Positions 8,030 to 15,903 of a DNA stretch of 64,000 nt are shown piece after piece; within the stretch, counting starts at the first letter, position 1; each line of letters opens with the position of its first letter. The notes below the pieces were generated by a model. That model searched no databases. It saw nothing but the letters and a program-made list of their open reading frames with translations, and was not told the DNA's origin. The position numbers and the translations under genes were made by a program. Source of the stretch: an uncultured Muribaculum sp. (GTDB lineage Bacteria > Bacteroidota > Bacteroidia > Bacteroidales > Muribaculaceae); NCBI RefSeq assembly GCF_910583865.1, contig NZ_CAJTYX010000005.1, positions 24,018 through 88,017 of the forward strand. The letters run 5' to 3'.

Positions 8030-8638
8030 ATGACAAATCACGAACCGTCGCCCATCGATTTCCTACACGGGCGTTCACTGCTCCTTGCGAGCCATTCACC
8101 ACGCCGCCGCGAACTGTTGGCCATGCTCGACTTTCCCTTCGAGATTGCAGAAAGCATCGAGGTCGACGAGACCTACAGCCCCGAAATGCCGGTCGAAGAA
8201 GTACCGGCATACCTGTCCCAGAAGAAAGGGGATGCATATTGCAGCCATCTAAAAGATGGCGAGATAGTAATCACCGCCGACACGGTAGTGATTATCGACG
8301 GCATGATACTCGGAAAACCGAAAGATGATGCGGATGCCATCGCGATGCTACATACGCTCCAAGGCAAGACCCAGACCGTGGTGACCGGTGTAAGCCTGAC
8401 CGACAGCACACACCGCCGGACATTTTCAGTGAGCACGGAGGTCACGTTCGCCCCCCTGACCGACGAGGAAATCTCATATTACGTCAGCCGTTACCGTCCT
8501 CTCGACAAAGCTGGCGCATATGGCATCCAGGAATGGATCGGCGCCATAGGCATCGAAGGGATACGCGGAAGTTTCTACAACGTCATGGGCCTCCCCGTCC
8601 ACCGGCTCTACGAAGAGCTGAAAGCCTTCATCAGATAA
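8030..8638 (+). CDS. maf: Maf-family nucleoside triphosphate pyrophosphatase
   Basis: This 202-residue Maf protein hydrolyses non-canonical or modified NTPs such as dTTP, UTP or modified pyrimidines to monophosphates. Signatures are LLASHSPRRREL (18-29), ADTVV with Asp84 (83-87), GKPKD (95-99), DKAGAYGIQ (159-167) and GSFYNVMGLP (180-189). The DKAGAYGIQ form fits the YhdE/dTTPase-like subgroup. It is normally close to kdsC in Bacteroidales; here GH84, HAD and two TA modules lie between. A strong terminator follows. Confidence 0.92.
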   Translation: MTNHEPSPIDFLHGRSLLLASHSPRRRELLAMLDFPFEIAESIEVDETYSPEMPVEEVPAYLSQKKGDAYCSHLKDGEIVITADTVVIIDGMILGKPKDDADAIAMLHTLQGKTQTVVTGVSLTDSTHRRTFSVSTEVTFAPLTDEEISYYVSRYRPLDKAGAYGIQEWIGAIGIEGIRGSFYNVMGLPVHRLYEELKAFIR

Positions 8639-8642
8639 AACC

Positions 8643-8674
8643 CGTTCCCCGACATTGACAAATATCGGGGAACG
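8643..8674 (+). terminator. Terminator after maf
   Basis: CGTTCCCCGA (8643-8652) pairs perfectly with TCGGGGAACG (8665-8674) across a 12-base loop just after the maf stop. There is no long T tract. Confidence 0.65.
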
Positions 8675-8710
8675 AGGTCTAAAACGGAACTATTCAGCCG
8701 ATAGAAACGC

Positions 8711-8817
8711 TTGATTACTACCGGATTGTAGGGACGTACCCGGTGCGTCCACCTTAATACAAAGGAATTTTAATTGAATCCGGATGCACCGGGGTACGTC
8801 TTTACGCTGATAATCAA
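8711..8817. repeat. Imperfect palindromic (REP/MITE-like) element
   Basis: The region between convergent maf and GH2 genes is a long interrupted palindrome. Outer arms TTGATTA (8711-8717) and TAATCAA (8811-8817) are perfect. Inner arms 8731-8750 and 8782-8801 pair almost fully (GGGACGTACC-type against GGTACGTC-type). It codes for nothing convincing. The form resembles dispersed palindromes often found between convergent genes. Copy number cannot be judged here. Confidence 0.6.
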
Positions 8818-8856
8818 TCTCTTGTGGCAGTTTTTTTGCTGAACAGTTACCTAAAA

Positions 8857-11361
8857 CTATCTTACGGGCAGAGTGATTGAGGCCGGCTTTAGTCCCGGAG
8901 CGGTAGCGGTCAGGGTGACGGATCCACAAGGATTGCCGGCTTCAGAAGCGGGGATACCCTCGATGATAGCCGTACAACGTCCCGAGAACAGATGCATGCG
9001 CGGTTGCTGCAATGGATCAAGCGAAGTGGCGTCGCCATTGGCGGCAGCCCGGAAAGCGCCCTGCCCCTTTACCTTGAAGTTGACAAGACGAGCGTCGGCG
9101 GGACACAGATTCCCATCACGGTCGACAGCGCTCACAGTGACATAGGCAAGCGGACGATCGGCATAGACCGGAGCATCCAGAGTCGGCACAGCTGACGTGA
9201 GCTGCAAAGCATAAGGTTTCCCGGCAGTACGCACGGTTTCCTCCATCGCAGGATTTCCCTTGCTGTCATAGGCCACAACACGGATTTCACCCGGGGCATA
9301 CACCACGTCGTCCCACACCAACCGGTAACGGCGTATCAATGCCAAAGGGTCGGTGCTTCCAAGACTGTCGACCTCGGCAGCCGTCAGCTTGCGCCTGCGT
9401 CCCATGCTAACGCCATTGACCCACAGCTCACCTTCCGGCAGGTCGGTGTAGGCGATTACAGGGGTAATCTCGCCCTCACGCCCGGGATGGGTCCAATGCG
9501 GAGCGACATGGAGCGTATGGTCATCCTTGCGCCACTGTGAACGGTAGAGCCAATATCTGTCTTTCGGAATCGACGCAAGGTCGATTATGCCGAACAGCGA
9601 GCTATGGCTCGGCCATGCGTCGGTATTGTATGGAGACGGCTCGCCGAGGTAATCGAATCCTGTCCACACGAATTGCCCTATGGTCCACGGGTAATCGTCG
9701 GCAAGAGCGAAATCGACTTCAGGGATATTGGCCCATGCACAGGATTCGACCTCGTAGGCATTGCTCTGGTGATCGGCATACGTCGCAGTGCCTGAAATCG
9801 CCACAGGCCATTTGTAGACACCACGCGAGCTTACAGCAGAGGCGGTCTCCGAACCGAGCACGAGGCGTTGAGGCAACGACTCATAAGCCTCCTGATAACG
9901 ATGCGTGCGGTAGTTGAGTCCTGGCACATCGAGGGCGGCGGCAAAGCCGTTTTCAAGCGTACACGCCACCTGATCCATGCCTGCCGTCACCGGACGTGTC
10001 GGGTCCTCGCGATGACATATGTCACGCAACCAGGCGGCCACGTTAGCTCCGTCGTCAGAACATTGTGTCGGCACTTCGTTGCCCACCGACCACATCACAA
10101 CGGACGGATTGTTGCGGTAATGCCTCAGCATGGCCACCATGTCGCGTTCGGCCCACTCGTCCCAGAAACGATGGTAGCCGTTCTTGCACTTGGCAATCTC
10201 CCACTCGTCAAACGGTTCTATCATCATCATGAACCCCATCTCGTCACAAAGTTCCACAAGCTGCGGATCCGGCATGTTATGGGAAGTGCGCACGGCATCG
10301 CATCCCATCTCTTTCAACAGCAATAACTGATGGCGCAGTGCATTGCGGTTTACAGCAGCTCCGAGAGGCCCGAGATCATGATGGTTACACACCCCCCGGA
10401 ACTTCCTCTTCTTCCCGTTGAGGAAAAAACCGCGCTCCGGTATCAGCTCTATCTTGCGTATGCCGAAACGTGTAGACAGCGAGTCAAGCATTTCTCCTGA
10501 TTCACCATACACACGCGTCACTGCCGTATAAAGCTCGGGCGACTCCGGCGACCATAACTTCGGCGAAAGAATCTCGATATTCTGTTCCATCACTGCCGTA
10601 GAATCAAGACGCGCCACAGGATTGACCATCCGTCCCACTCCGGCACCTTCCGGATCTATTATCTCGGTATCCACACGCACCTTCTGCGCCGGAGATTCGG
10701 CATCTACCGTAGTACGGATATTGACAGTGGCAAAGTCATCATGCACATGCGGCGTGGTTATATGGACACCCCACACCGGGACACGCACAGCCCCGGTGGT
10801 GAGCAGATGGACGTTGCGATATAGGCCGGCACCGGGATACCAGCGCGAACTGAAAGGAAGGTTCTCCAGACGAACCATCACGACATTATCCTTTCCGTCG
10901 GGATTGAGATATGATGTCACATCGAAATGAAACGATGCATATCCATACGGCCATTCACCTACCTTATGCCCGTTGACCCAGACCTTAGCCTCGCTCATGG
11001 CCCCGTCAAACACCAGGGTAGCCATCCGGCCCGGCTCAACGTCAAACGAACGTCTGTACCACCCTACACCCATGTAAGGGAGGCCGCCCGTACGACCCGT
11101 CTTTAATGTAGGCCGGGTCTCTCCGTCCTGCACCACCTGCACGGTCTGTAGATCGTTATTGACGTCGAACGGTTTGTCTATAGCCCAGTCATGCGGCACT
11201 GTGACACTCTTCCATCCTGCCGATTTACCGGCATCAGGACCGACATTTTCAATGTCGCCCAAATGGAATTCCCAACCATTCCTCAAAGTAATCTGATCAC
11301 GTGCCGCCATGGAGCATAATCCCATGGCGGCACATAAGAGCGTGCAAAGGCTTGATTTCAT
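8857..11361 (-). CDS. GH2 beta-galactosidase-type glycoside hydrolase, secreted
   Basis: This 834-residue protein has a signal peptide (residues 1-19, CSMAARD). The N-terminal jelly-roll sugar-binding domain spans about 22-175, the immunoglobulin-like domain about 180-295 and the GH2 barrel about 300-600. Glu429 in WSVGNEV is the expected acid/base and Glu505 in LGSETAS the nucleophile. C-terminal DUF4982-type and Ig-like domains follow (about 620-834). It should cleave terminal beta-galactosides or a related beta-glycoside in the periplasm or at the surface. It is the last gene of the minus-strand glycan locus, 44 bases after a secreted protein with its own promoter. The exact sugar is not decided by sequence. 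Confidence 0.9.
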   Translation of the reverse strand: MKSSLCTLLCAAMGLCSMAARDQITLRNGWEFHLGDIENVGPDAGKSAGWKSVTVPHDWAIDKPFDVNNDLQTVQVVQDGETRPTLKTGRTGGLPYMGVGWYRRSFDVEPGRMATLVFDGAMSEAKVWVNGHKVGEWPYGYASFHFDVTSYLNPDGKDNVVMVRLENLPFSSRWYPGAGLYRNVHLLTTGAVRVPVWGVHITTPHVHDDFATVNIRTTVDAESPAQKVRVDTEIIDPEGAGVGRMVNPVARLDSTAVMEQNIEILSPKLWSPESPELYTAVTRVYGESGEMLDSLSTRFGIRKIELIPERGFFLNGKKRKFRGVCNHHDLGPLGAAVNRNALRHQLLLLKEMGCDAVRTSHNMPDPQLVELCDEMGFMMMIEPFDEWEIAKCKNGYHRFWDEWAERDMVAMLRHYRNNPSVVMWSVGNEVPTQCSDDGANVAAWLRDICHREDPTRPVTAGMDQVACTLENGFAAALDVPGLNYRTHRYQEAYESLPQRLVLGSETASAVSSRGVYKWPVAISGTATYADHQSNAYEVESCAWANIPEVDFALADDYPWTIGQFVWTGFDYLGEPSPYNTDAWPSHSSLFGIIDLASIPKDRYWLYRSQWRKDDHTLHVAPHWTHPGREGEITPVIAYTDLPEGELWVNGVSMGRRRKLTAAEVDSLGSTDPLALIRRYRLVWDDVVYAPGEIRVVAYDSKGNPAMEETVRTAGKPYALQLTSAVPTLDAPVYADRPLAYVTVSAVDRDGNLCPADARLVNFKVKGQGAFRAAANGDATSLDPLQQPRMHLFSGRCTAIIEGIPASEAGNPCGSVTLTATAPGLKPASITLPVR

Positions 11362-11405
11362 AATTAAATCATAAAATTTAGAGGTCGTTGTTTAAAAGCA
11401 ACCTA

Positions 11406-13286
11406 TTATTCTATACGGACCTTATGCCCGTCAATTATATATATGCCTGGAGCCAGCGAGGAGGTCTCTGCCTTGGAAACACCGCGCATCACACATATAC
11501 CCTGAAGGTTATACACGTCAACCGTCCCTGTCGAATCATCATCCACGGAAGCTATACCCGAAGTACCGTCGGAAATCTCGACAGCAGTATCGCCATCCAC
11601 AACAAAGACATAAGAGCCGTCGGAAGCGATATCAATGGCCACTCCATTGCACTTGACCCCAATCGCAGTTTGACTTCCAGCGGGGATTACCGATACCTCA
11701 GTACCGCGATATACCGTAATCTGATTTGACAAATCATTCACAGACGTAATACGATCCTTCAATACATTTACGGAAACACCGGCAGCTACATCAAACGTAA
11801 CATCGCATACATCAGGATCCGATGCCGCAAAAACCTTTATGACACTTCCTTCGGAAAGTCTCGGCAAATCATAGCTTTTGCCACCTGCATATATCGGAGA
11901 CAGGACCGTGCCATCTACAAATACGCTATTATACGTGGCGGCACCGGCATACCATGACAAAGTCGCGGGATTGTCGATCTCCGGATCAATCAAGAACTCG
12001 TTATAGCCGCTGACAATCTTGTCACCAAGATTGGTACGGAATTCATATTCTCCGAGATTGAATGTAAAGGACGCGCCTGTGCAGTCATCCACCCACAACA
12101 CAATCCTGTCGTCGCGAACGAAAGGAGCGGTAGTGACTGTCAGTGTCATGCCATCAAGGAGCTGGATAAGATTGTACTCCCCCGGCTCATATGAGGTTGT
12201 TCCGTCGCTTATTCCAGTCACACGACCCTTCAATGAATGGCACACAGCGATTCTTGCACTTCTGGCAGGCATCGAAATCTCATTTTTCCCCGGCTTCAAC
12301 GATATGACCTTATTATTGAAAGCATACCCTTCATATACGATTGCGTTTTCCGGATCGTCAACATCTATCCAGGCCGTAATATCTCCATAGCTGCTTGCGG
12401 ATATGTGCACTGTGGTCGCTTCCCGTGCATAAAATGAGAATGACGACTTCTCTTCGCGAAGCGTACCGTTGAGAGTAATCCCCTTTATGAGGAAATCCTC
12501 ATCATTGAGCCTGACAAACACCTCACCCCCGGCCTTAACGCTTATGCTTTTACCGTCAAAATCAGTCATAGGGACATTGTCCACAGTCACTGACGACACA
12601 ACTTTTTCAGCACCTTCATCATATGTGAACGTTATAGGAAGATCCACATCAGGAAAATCGGCTGCCACGTTCACGACATCACCATCGGCAGGAATCACCA
12701 CATACTCGCCATACCTGTCGGCAATAATCTCTTTCCCGTTATGCTCAACCTTATATATAGGCTTATAGTAACTCGTCGGCTTGATGCTGATACTGTTTTT
12801 CTCATCAGGAATGAAGGCCAGAATGTTTTCTCCATCCACAAGAGAGTAGTCAAGCGAGGTCATTACTTCCTTGACCGACACCTTCGATGGGTTGTCTATA
12901 TTAAGAGTCATCTTCCCCGTTCTCGCCTTGACGACATCAATAGTGTTTATGTTCCATGTAACGCCATTATCGCTCGGCTGCATATAGAGATTCAGATAAT
13001 AGCTGCCCACATATGGAGCGGTTCCTCCAGCGGTTTGGGTTATATTTCCGAATATGTATCCATCGTTCAACTCAACCATAGCCACGACACCCAACGGATG
13101 CTTGTCATCAAGTTCATATTCAATGACATTACTCTCCTTTATAGGTGTAATTGCCTTGAAATCAACTTGGAATTTCTTGATAGCCTCGACATTGTCGAAA
13201 TTGAAAGTCACCCTGACGGTCTCTGCGGCATATGAGCATAAAACACCTACGATGCCCAGCAATAACAGTACTAAACTCTTCTTCAT
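11406..13286 (-). CDS. Large secreted beta-rich protein with sorting-like C-terminal tail
   Basis: I do not recognise a catalytic family. The 626-residue protein has a signal peptide (1-20, SYAAE). Its body consists of repeated beta-rich units of about 75-90 residues with recurring patterns such as ITVYRGTEVSVIPAG and SISVKAGGEVFVRL, suggesting tandem Ig-like modules. The last 40 residues (VDVYNLQGICVMRG to APGIYIIDGHKVRIE) match the Por-secretion/T9SS-type C-terminal pattern. An adhesin or glycan-binding surface role is inference. A TAACTTTG -7 box and a 10-base-stem hairpin lie in its 142-base upstream gap, so it may head a short operon with the downstream GH2 gene. Confidence 0.7.
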   Translation of the reverse strand: MKKSLVLLLLGIVGVLCSYAAETVRVTFNFDNVEAIKKFQVDFKAITPIKESNVIEYELDDKHPLGVVAMVELNDGYIFGNITQTAGGTAPYVGSYYLNLYMQPSDNGVTWNINTIDVVKARTGKMTLNIDNPSKVSVKEVMTSLDYSLVDGENILAFIPDEKNSISIKPTSYYKPIYKVEHNGKEIIADRYGEYVVIPADGDVVNVAADFPDVDLPITFTYDEGAEKVVSSVTVDNVPMTDFDGKSISVKAGGEVFVRLNDEDFLIKGITLNGTLREEKSSFSFYAREATTVHISASSYGDITAWIDVDDPENAIVYEGYAFNNKVISLKPGKNEISMPARSARIAVCHSLKGRVTGISDGTTSYEPGEYNLIQLLDGMTLTVTTAPFVRDDRIVLWVDDCTGASFTFNLGEYEFRTNLGDKIVSGYNEFLIDPEIDNPATLSWYAGAATYNSVFVDGTVLSPIYAGGKSYDLPRLSEGSVIKVFAASDPDVCDVTFDVAAGVSVNVLKDRITSVNDLSNQITVYRGTEVSVIPAGSQTAIGVKCNGVAIDIASDGSYVFVVDGDTAVEISDGTSGIASVDDDSTGTVDVYNLQGICVMRGVSKAETSSLAPGIYIIDGHKVRIE

Positions 13287-13322
13287 TTGTTGAAATTATT
13301 TGATTTATATAAACCCATGAGT

Positions 13323-13350
13323 GATATGCCGAATAACATATCGGCATATC
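13323..13350. promoter_or_regulatory. Inverted repeat in the leader of the 626-residue protein gene
   Basis: GATATGCCGA (13323-13332) pairs perfectly with TCGGCATATC (13341-13350). It lies between the -7 box (13361-13368) and the start codon (13286), so it could act in the mRNA leader or as an operator. Confidence 0.5.
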
Positions 13351-13360
13351 CCCCATATGG

Positions 13361-13368
13361 CAAAGTTA
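13361..13368 (-). promoter_or_regulatory. -7 box TAACTTTG for the 626-residue secreted protein
   Basis: Read on the minus strand it matches TAnnTTTG, about 75 bases before the ATG. It indicates a promoter internal to the glycan locus. Confidence 0.6.
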
Positions 13369-13428
13369 CATATATAAATCGAATTTCAAAATTTACGTTA
13401 ATTTAAATTAAGCGCTGCTAATTGCATG

Positions 13429-15882
13429 TCATTCAATAATCACTGTCGCTGATAAAGGACGATCTGCGGAGGAGTGACCCACACTGACCGTGAAGTCGCC
13501 AGGCTCAACGCGGAAATCCTTACAATCCATATCATAGAATGCGAAAGCCTCTTTGTCGAGCATTACAGTCACGTGGCGCTTCTCACCGGGCTTAAGGAAT
13601 ACCTTGGCATAGCCTTTCAGCTCCTTTTCCGGACGAGCCACCGAGCATACCGGATCCGACACATACACCTGAGCAACTTCAGACGAAGCCATCCGACCCG
13701 TATTCCTTATATCGAACTCCACCTTGACGCTGTCGGCGCCAACACGGTCAAGGGTCAAATCGGAGTATTCAAACGTGGTATAGCTGAGTCCATCGCCGAA
13801 TGGGAACAGAGGTTTCACCCCGTTACGGTCATATCCACGGTAGCCGGTGAATATGCCTTCACCGTAGTCAATACGGGCCGACTCCCAACGCGGGCTGGAT
13901 GTGGCATGGTAATATGCCGACGCCGGGTTGTCATTCTCAACCTCCTCGATGCTTATAGGCAGACGTCCCGAAGGAGAGAGTTTGCCGGTAAGTATTTCGG
14001 CTAATGCCGTCCCCCCTTCCTGACCGGAATGCCATGCCATTACGACAGCCGGAACACAATCAATCCATGATGCCATCTCCACAGCACCTCCGGAGTTGAC
14101 CACTACTACGGTTTTCGGATTAAGCGCAGCCACTTTTTTCAAGAACTGCACCTTGTATTCAGGCATGGCAAACGGACGGTCGAATCCTTCGCCCTCGGTA
14201 TCGCTGTCGAAGCCTGTGCACACCACGACATTATCAGCGCGACGCACCTCTTTCTCAAGAAGCTCCTCGTCAAGCACCGAAAGGGAGAAATCAATCTTTG
14301 CCGAAGAGATATTATCGAAATACTCTATGACGAGGTCAAGCGTTTCACCCGCTTCGACAGGGAGCTGGATCTCACGCATCGAATAGGAATGGTTGCCCCA
14401 GTCGCCGGCCACCTTACGGCCGTTCACGAATACACGGTATCCGTCATCACCACCTATAGTGAGTTTCATCTGTCTTTGACGGTCAGACGGCTCCACCCAT
14501 CCTTTCCACCTTGCAGAGAAATGATCGTCGGGGATTCCGGCACAAGGCGACTTGTAGTCCCAGTCGAATTTTACCACGGAGTCGTTACGTACCATCATAG
14601 GCTTGCCCTCAAAGTTCTGATTGGCAAAATACTCACCGATGAACCCTCGTGTCTTGCATGTGGAATCGGTCCACACGCATTTCCCGACAATGTCATTGAA
14701 GAGTATGCTGTCTGAAAGCACCACATTCTTTCGATTCATTTTTTTCATCGCATCGCCCAAGGTAACGGCATGGAACGGGCTTACAAACCCGCTGCCACCT
14801 CCGGTAGTGACCTTGTCGGCATGAGGGCCAACCACTACTGTACGACCTTTCAATGGAAGCACATTGCCATCATTCTTCAAAAGCACGATTCCACCACGGG
14901 CGGCATCCAATGCCGTCTGTGCCGAGACTGCACAATCAAGGGCTATCGTAGAGTCACGCTGCTCACGGTCGAGAAGCCCGAAACGCGAATAAGTACGGAG
15001 CAATCGCACGACCTTATCATCGACAACAGCCTGCGACACGCGTCCCGACTCAATTGCTGCCTTAAGCTTATCGGGCGTGAACCATACGGCCTTTGGCATT
15101 TCCAGGTCAAGCCCGGCGTTGGCAGCCCCGACAGTAGAGTAGACCGATGTCCAGTCGCTCATGAGTATGCCGTCGAAGCCCCATTCACCCTTAAGAATCT
15201 CATTGTTGAGCCACGCATTCTCAGTGGCATGCACTCCGTTCAAGGGGTTATAACTGTTCATCACCGCACCTACACCGGCCTTAACGGCCTTACGGAAGGC
15301 AGGGAAATATATTTCATGAAGCGTGCGCTCATCGACTTCGCTCGAAGCGTGATGGCGGCTCCACTCCTGGTTGTTTGCGGCGAAATGCTTGACGGTCGAC
15401 ATGACACCACGCGACTGCATGCCGTTTATATATGCTACCGCCGTCTCCGAAGCAAGATATGGATCCTCACCCATATACTCGTAGTTGCGTCCGCAAAGCG
15501 GCGAGCGATATATGTTGACACCCGGCCCAAGCATTATGCCTACGCCACGTGCACGGGCGTCATCGCCTATGCTCTCTCCTATGCGGCGCGCAACGTCGCG
15601 ATCCCACGATGCCGCAGTAAGTATGCCGCACGGATAGAGGGTGGAATGAGGTGCATGGTTGCGCACGCCTTGAGGGCCATCGGCAAGGAGCACACGCGGT
15701 ATGCCAAGCCGGGGTATCGCACGGATTGAGAATGAGGTCTCTCCCGAAAGCAGGGAAATCTTCTCGTCAAGAGTCATTTGTCCCGCAAGTTCCCGGGCAC
15801 GCTTGTCGTGGTTGTCGGCATAAACCGATACGACCGCCATGGCTGCGATGAGCATCGCAGCACATCTTCTATATATATTCAT
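13429..15882 (-). CDS. GH3 beta-glucosidase-type hydrolase with PA14 insertion
   Basis: This 817-residue secreted GH3 has a signal peptide (about 1-22, VSVYADN). The GH3 N-terminal barrel contains GILMSDWTSVYST with nucleophile Asp243. The GH3 C-terminal domain is split by a PA14 domain (about 400-545, GEYFANQNFEGKP and GGDDGYRVFVNGRK), as in Kluyveromyces BglI-type enzymes. DTEGEGFDR carries the likely acid/base Glu563 or Glu565. A fibronectin III-like domain closes the protein. PA14 in this family narrows the active site and favours short glycosides. It is 21 bases behind the DUF4886-GH3 gene, so co-transcription is likely. Confidence 0.92.
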   Translation of the reverse strand: MNIYRRCAAMLIAAMAVVSVYADNHDKRARELAGQMTLDEKISLLSGETSFSIRAIPRLGIPRVLLADGPQGVRNHAPHSTLYPCGILTAASWDRDVARRIGESIGDDARARGVGIMLGPGVNIYRSPLCGRNYEYMGEDPYLASETAVAYINGMQSRGVMSTVKHFAANNQEWSRHHASSEVDERTLHEIYFPAFRKAVKAGVGAVMNSYNPLNGVHATENAWLNNEILKGEWGFDGILMSDWTSVYSTVGAANAGLDLEMPKAVWFTPDKLKAAIESGRVSQAVVDDKVVRLLRTYSRFGLLDREQRDSTIALDCAVSAQTALDAARGGIVLLKNDGNVLPLKGRTVVVGPHADKVTTGGGSGFVSPFHAVTLGDAMKKMNRKNVVLSDSILFNDIVGKCVWTDSTCKTRGFIGEYFANQNFEGKPMMVRNDSVVKFDWDYKSPCAGIPDDHFSARWKGWVEPSDRQRQMKLTIGGDDGYRVFVNGRKVAGDWGNHSYSMREIQLPVEAGETLDLVIEYFDNISSAKIDFSLSVLDEELLEKEVRRADNVVVCTGFDSDTEGEGFDRPFAMPEYKVQFLKKVAALNPKTVVVVNSGGAVEMASWIDCVPAVVMAWHSGQEGGTALAEILTGKLSPSGRLPISIEEVENDNPASAYYHATSSPRWESARIDYGEGIFTGYRGYDRNGVKPLFPFGDGLSYTTFEYSDLTLDRVGADSVKVEFDIRNTGRMASSEVAQVYVSDPVCSVARPEKELKGYAKVFLKPGEKRHVTVMLDKEAFAFYDMDCKDFRVEPGDFTVSVGHSSADRPLSATVIIE

Positions 15883-15903
15883 GATAATTTAATCTGCTAA
15901 AAT

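Noticed and set aside
14770..15729. Long plus-strand ORF opposite the GH3/PA14 gene
   Set aside because: Antisense shadow with no recognisable fold and the GH3 frame clearly real.
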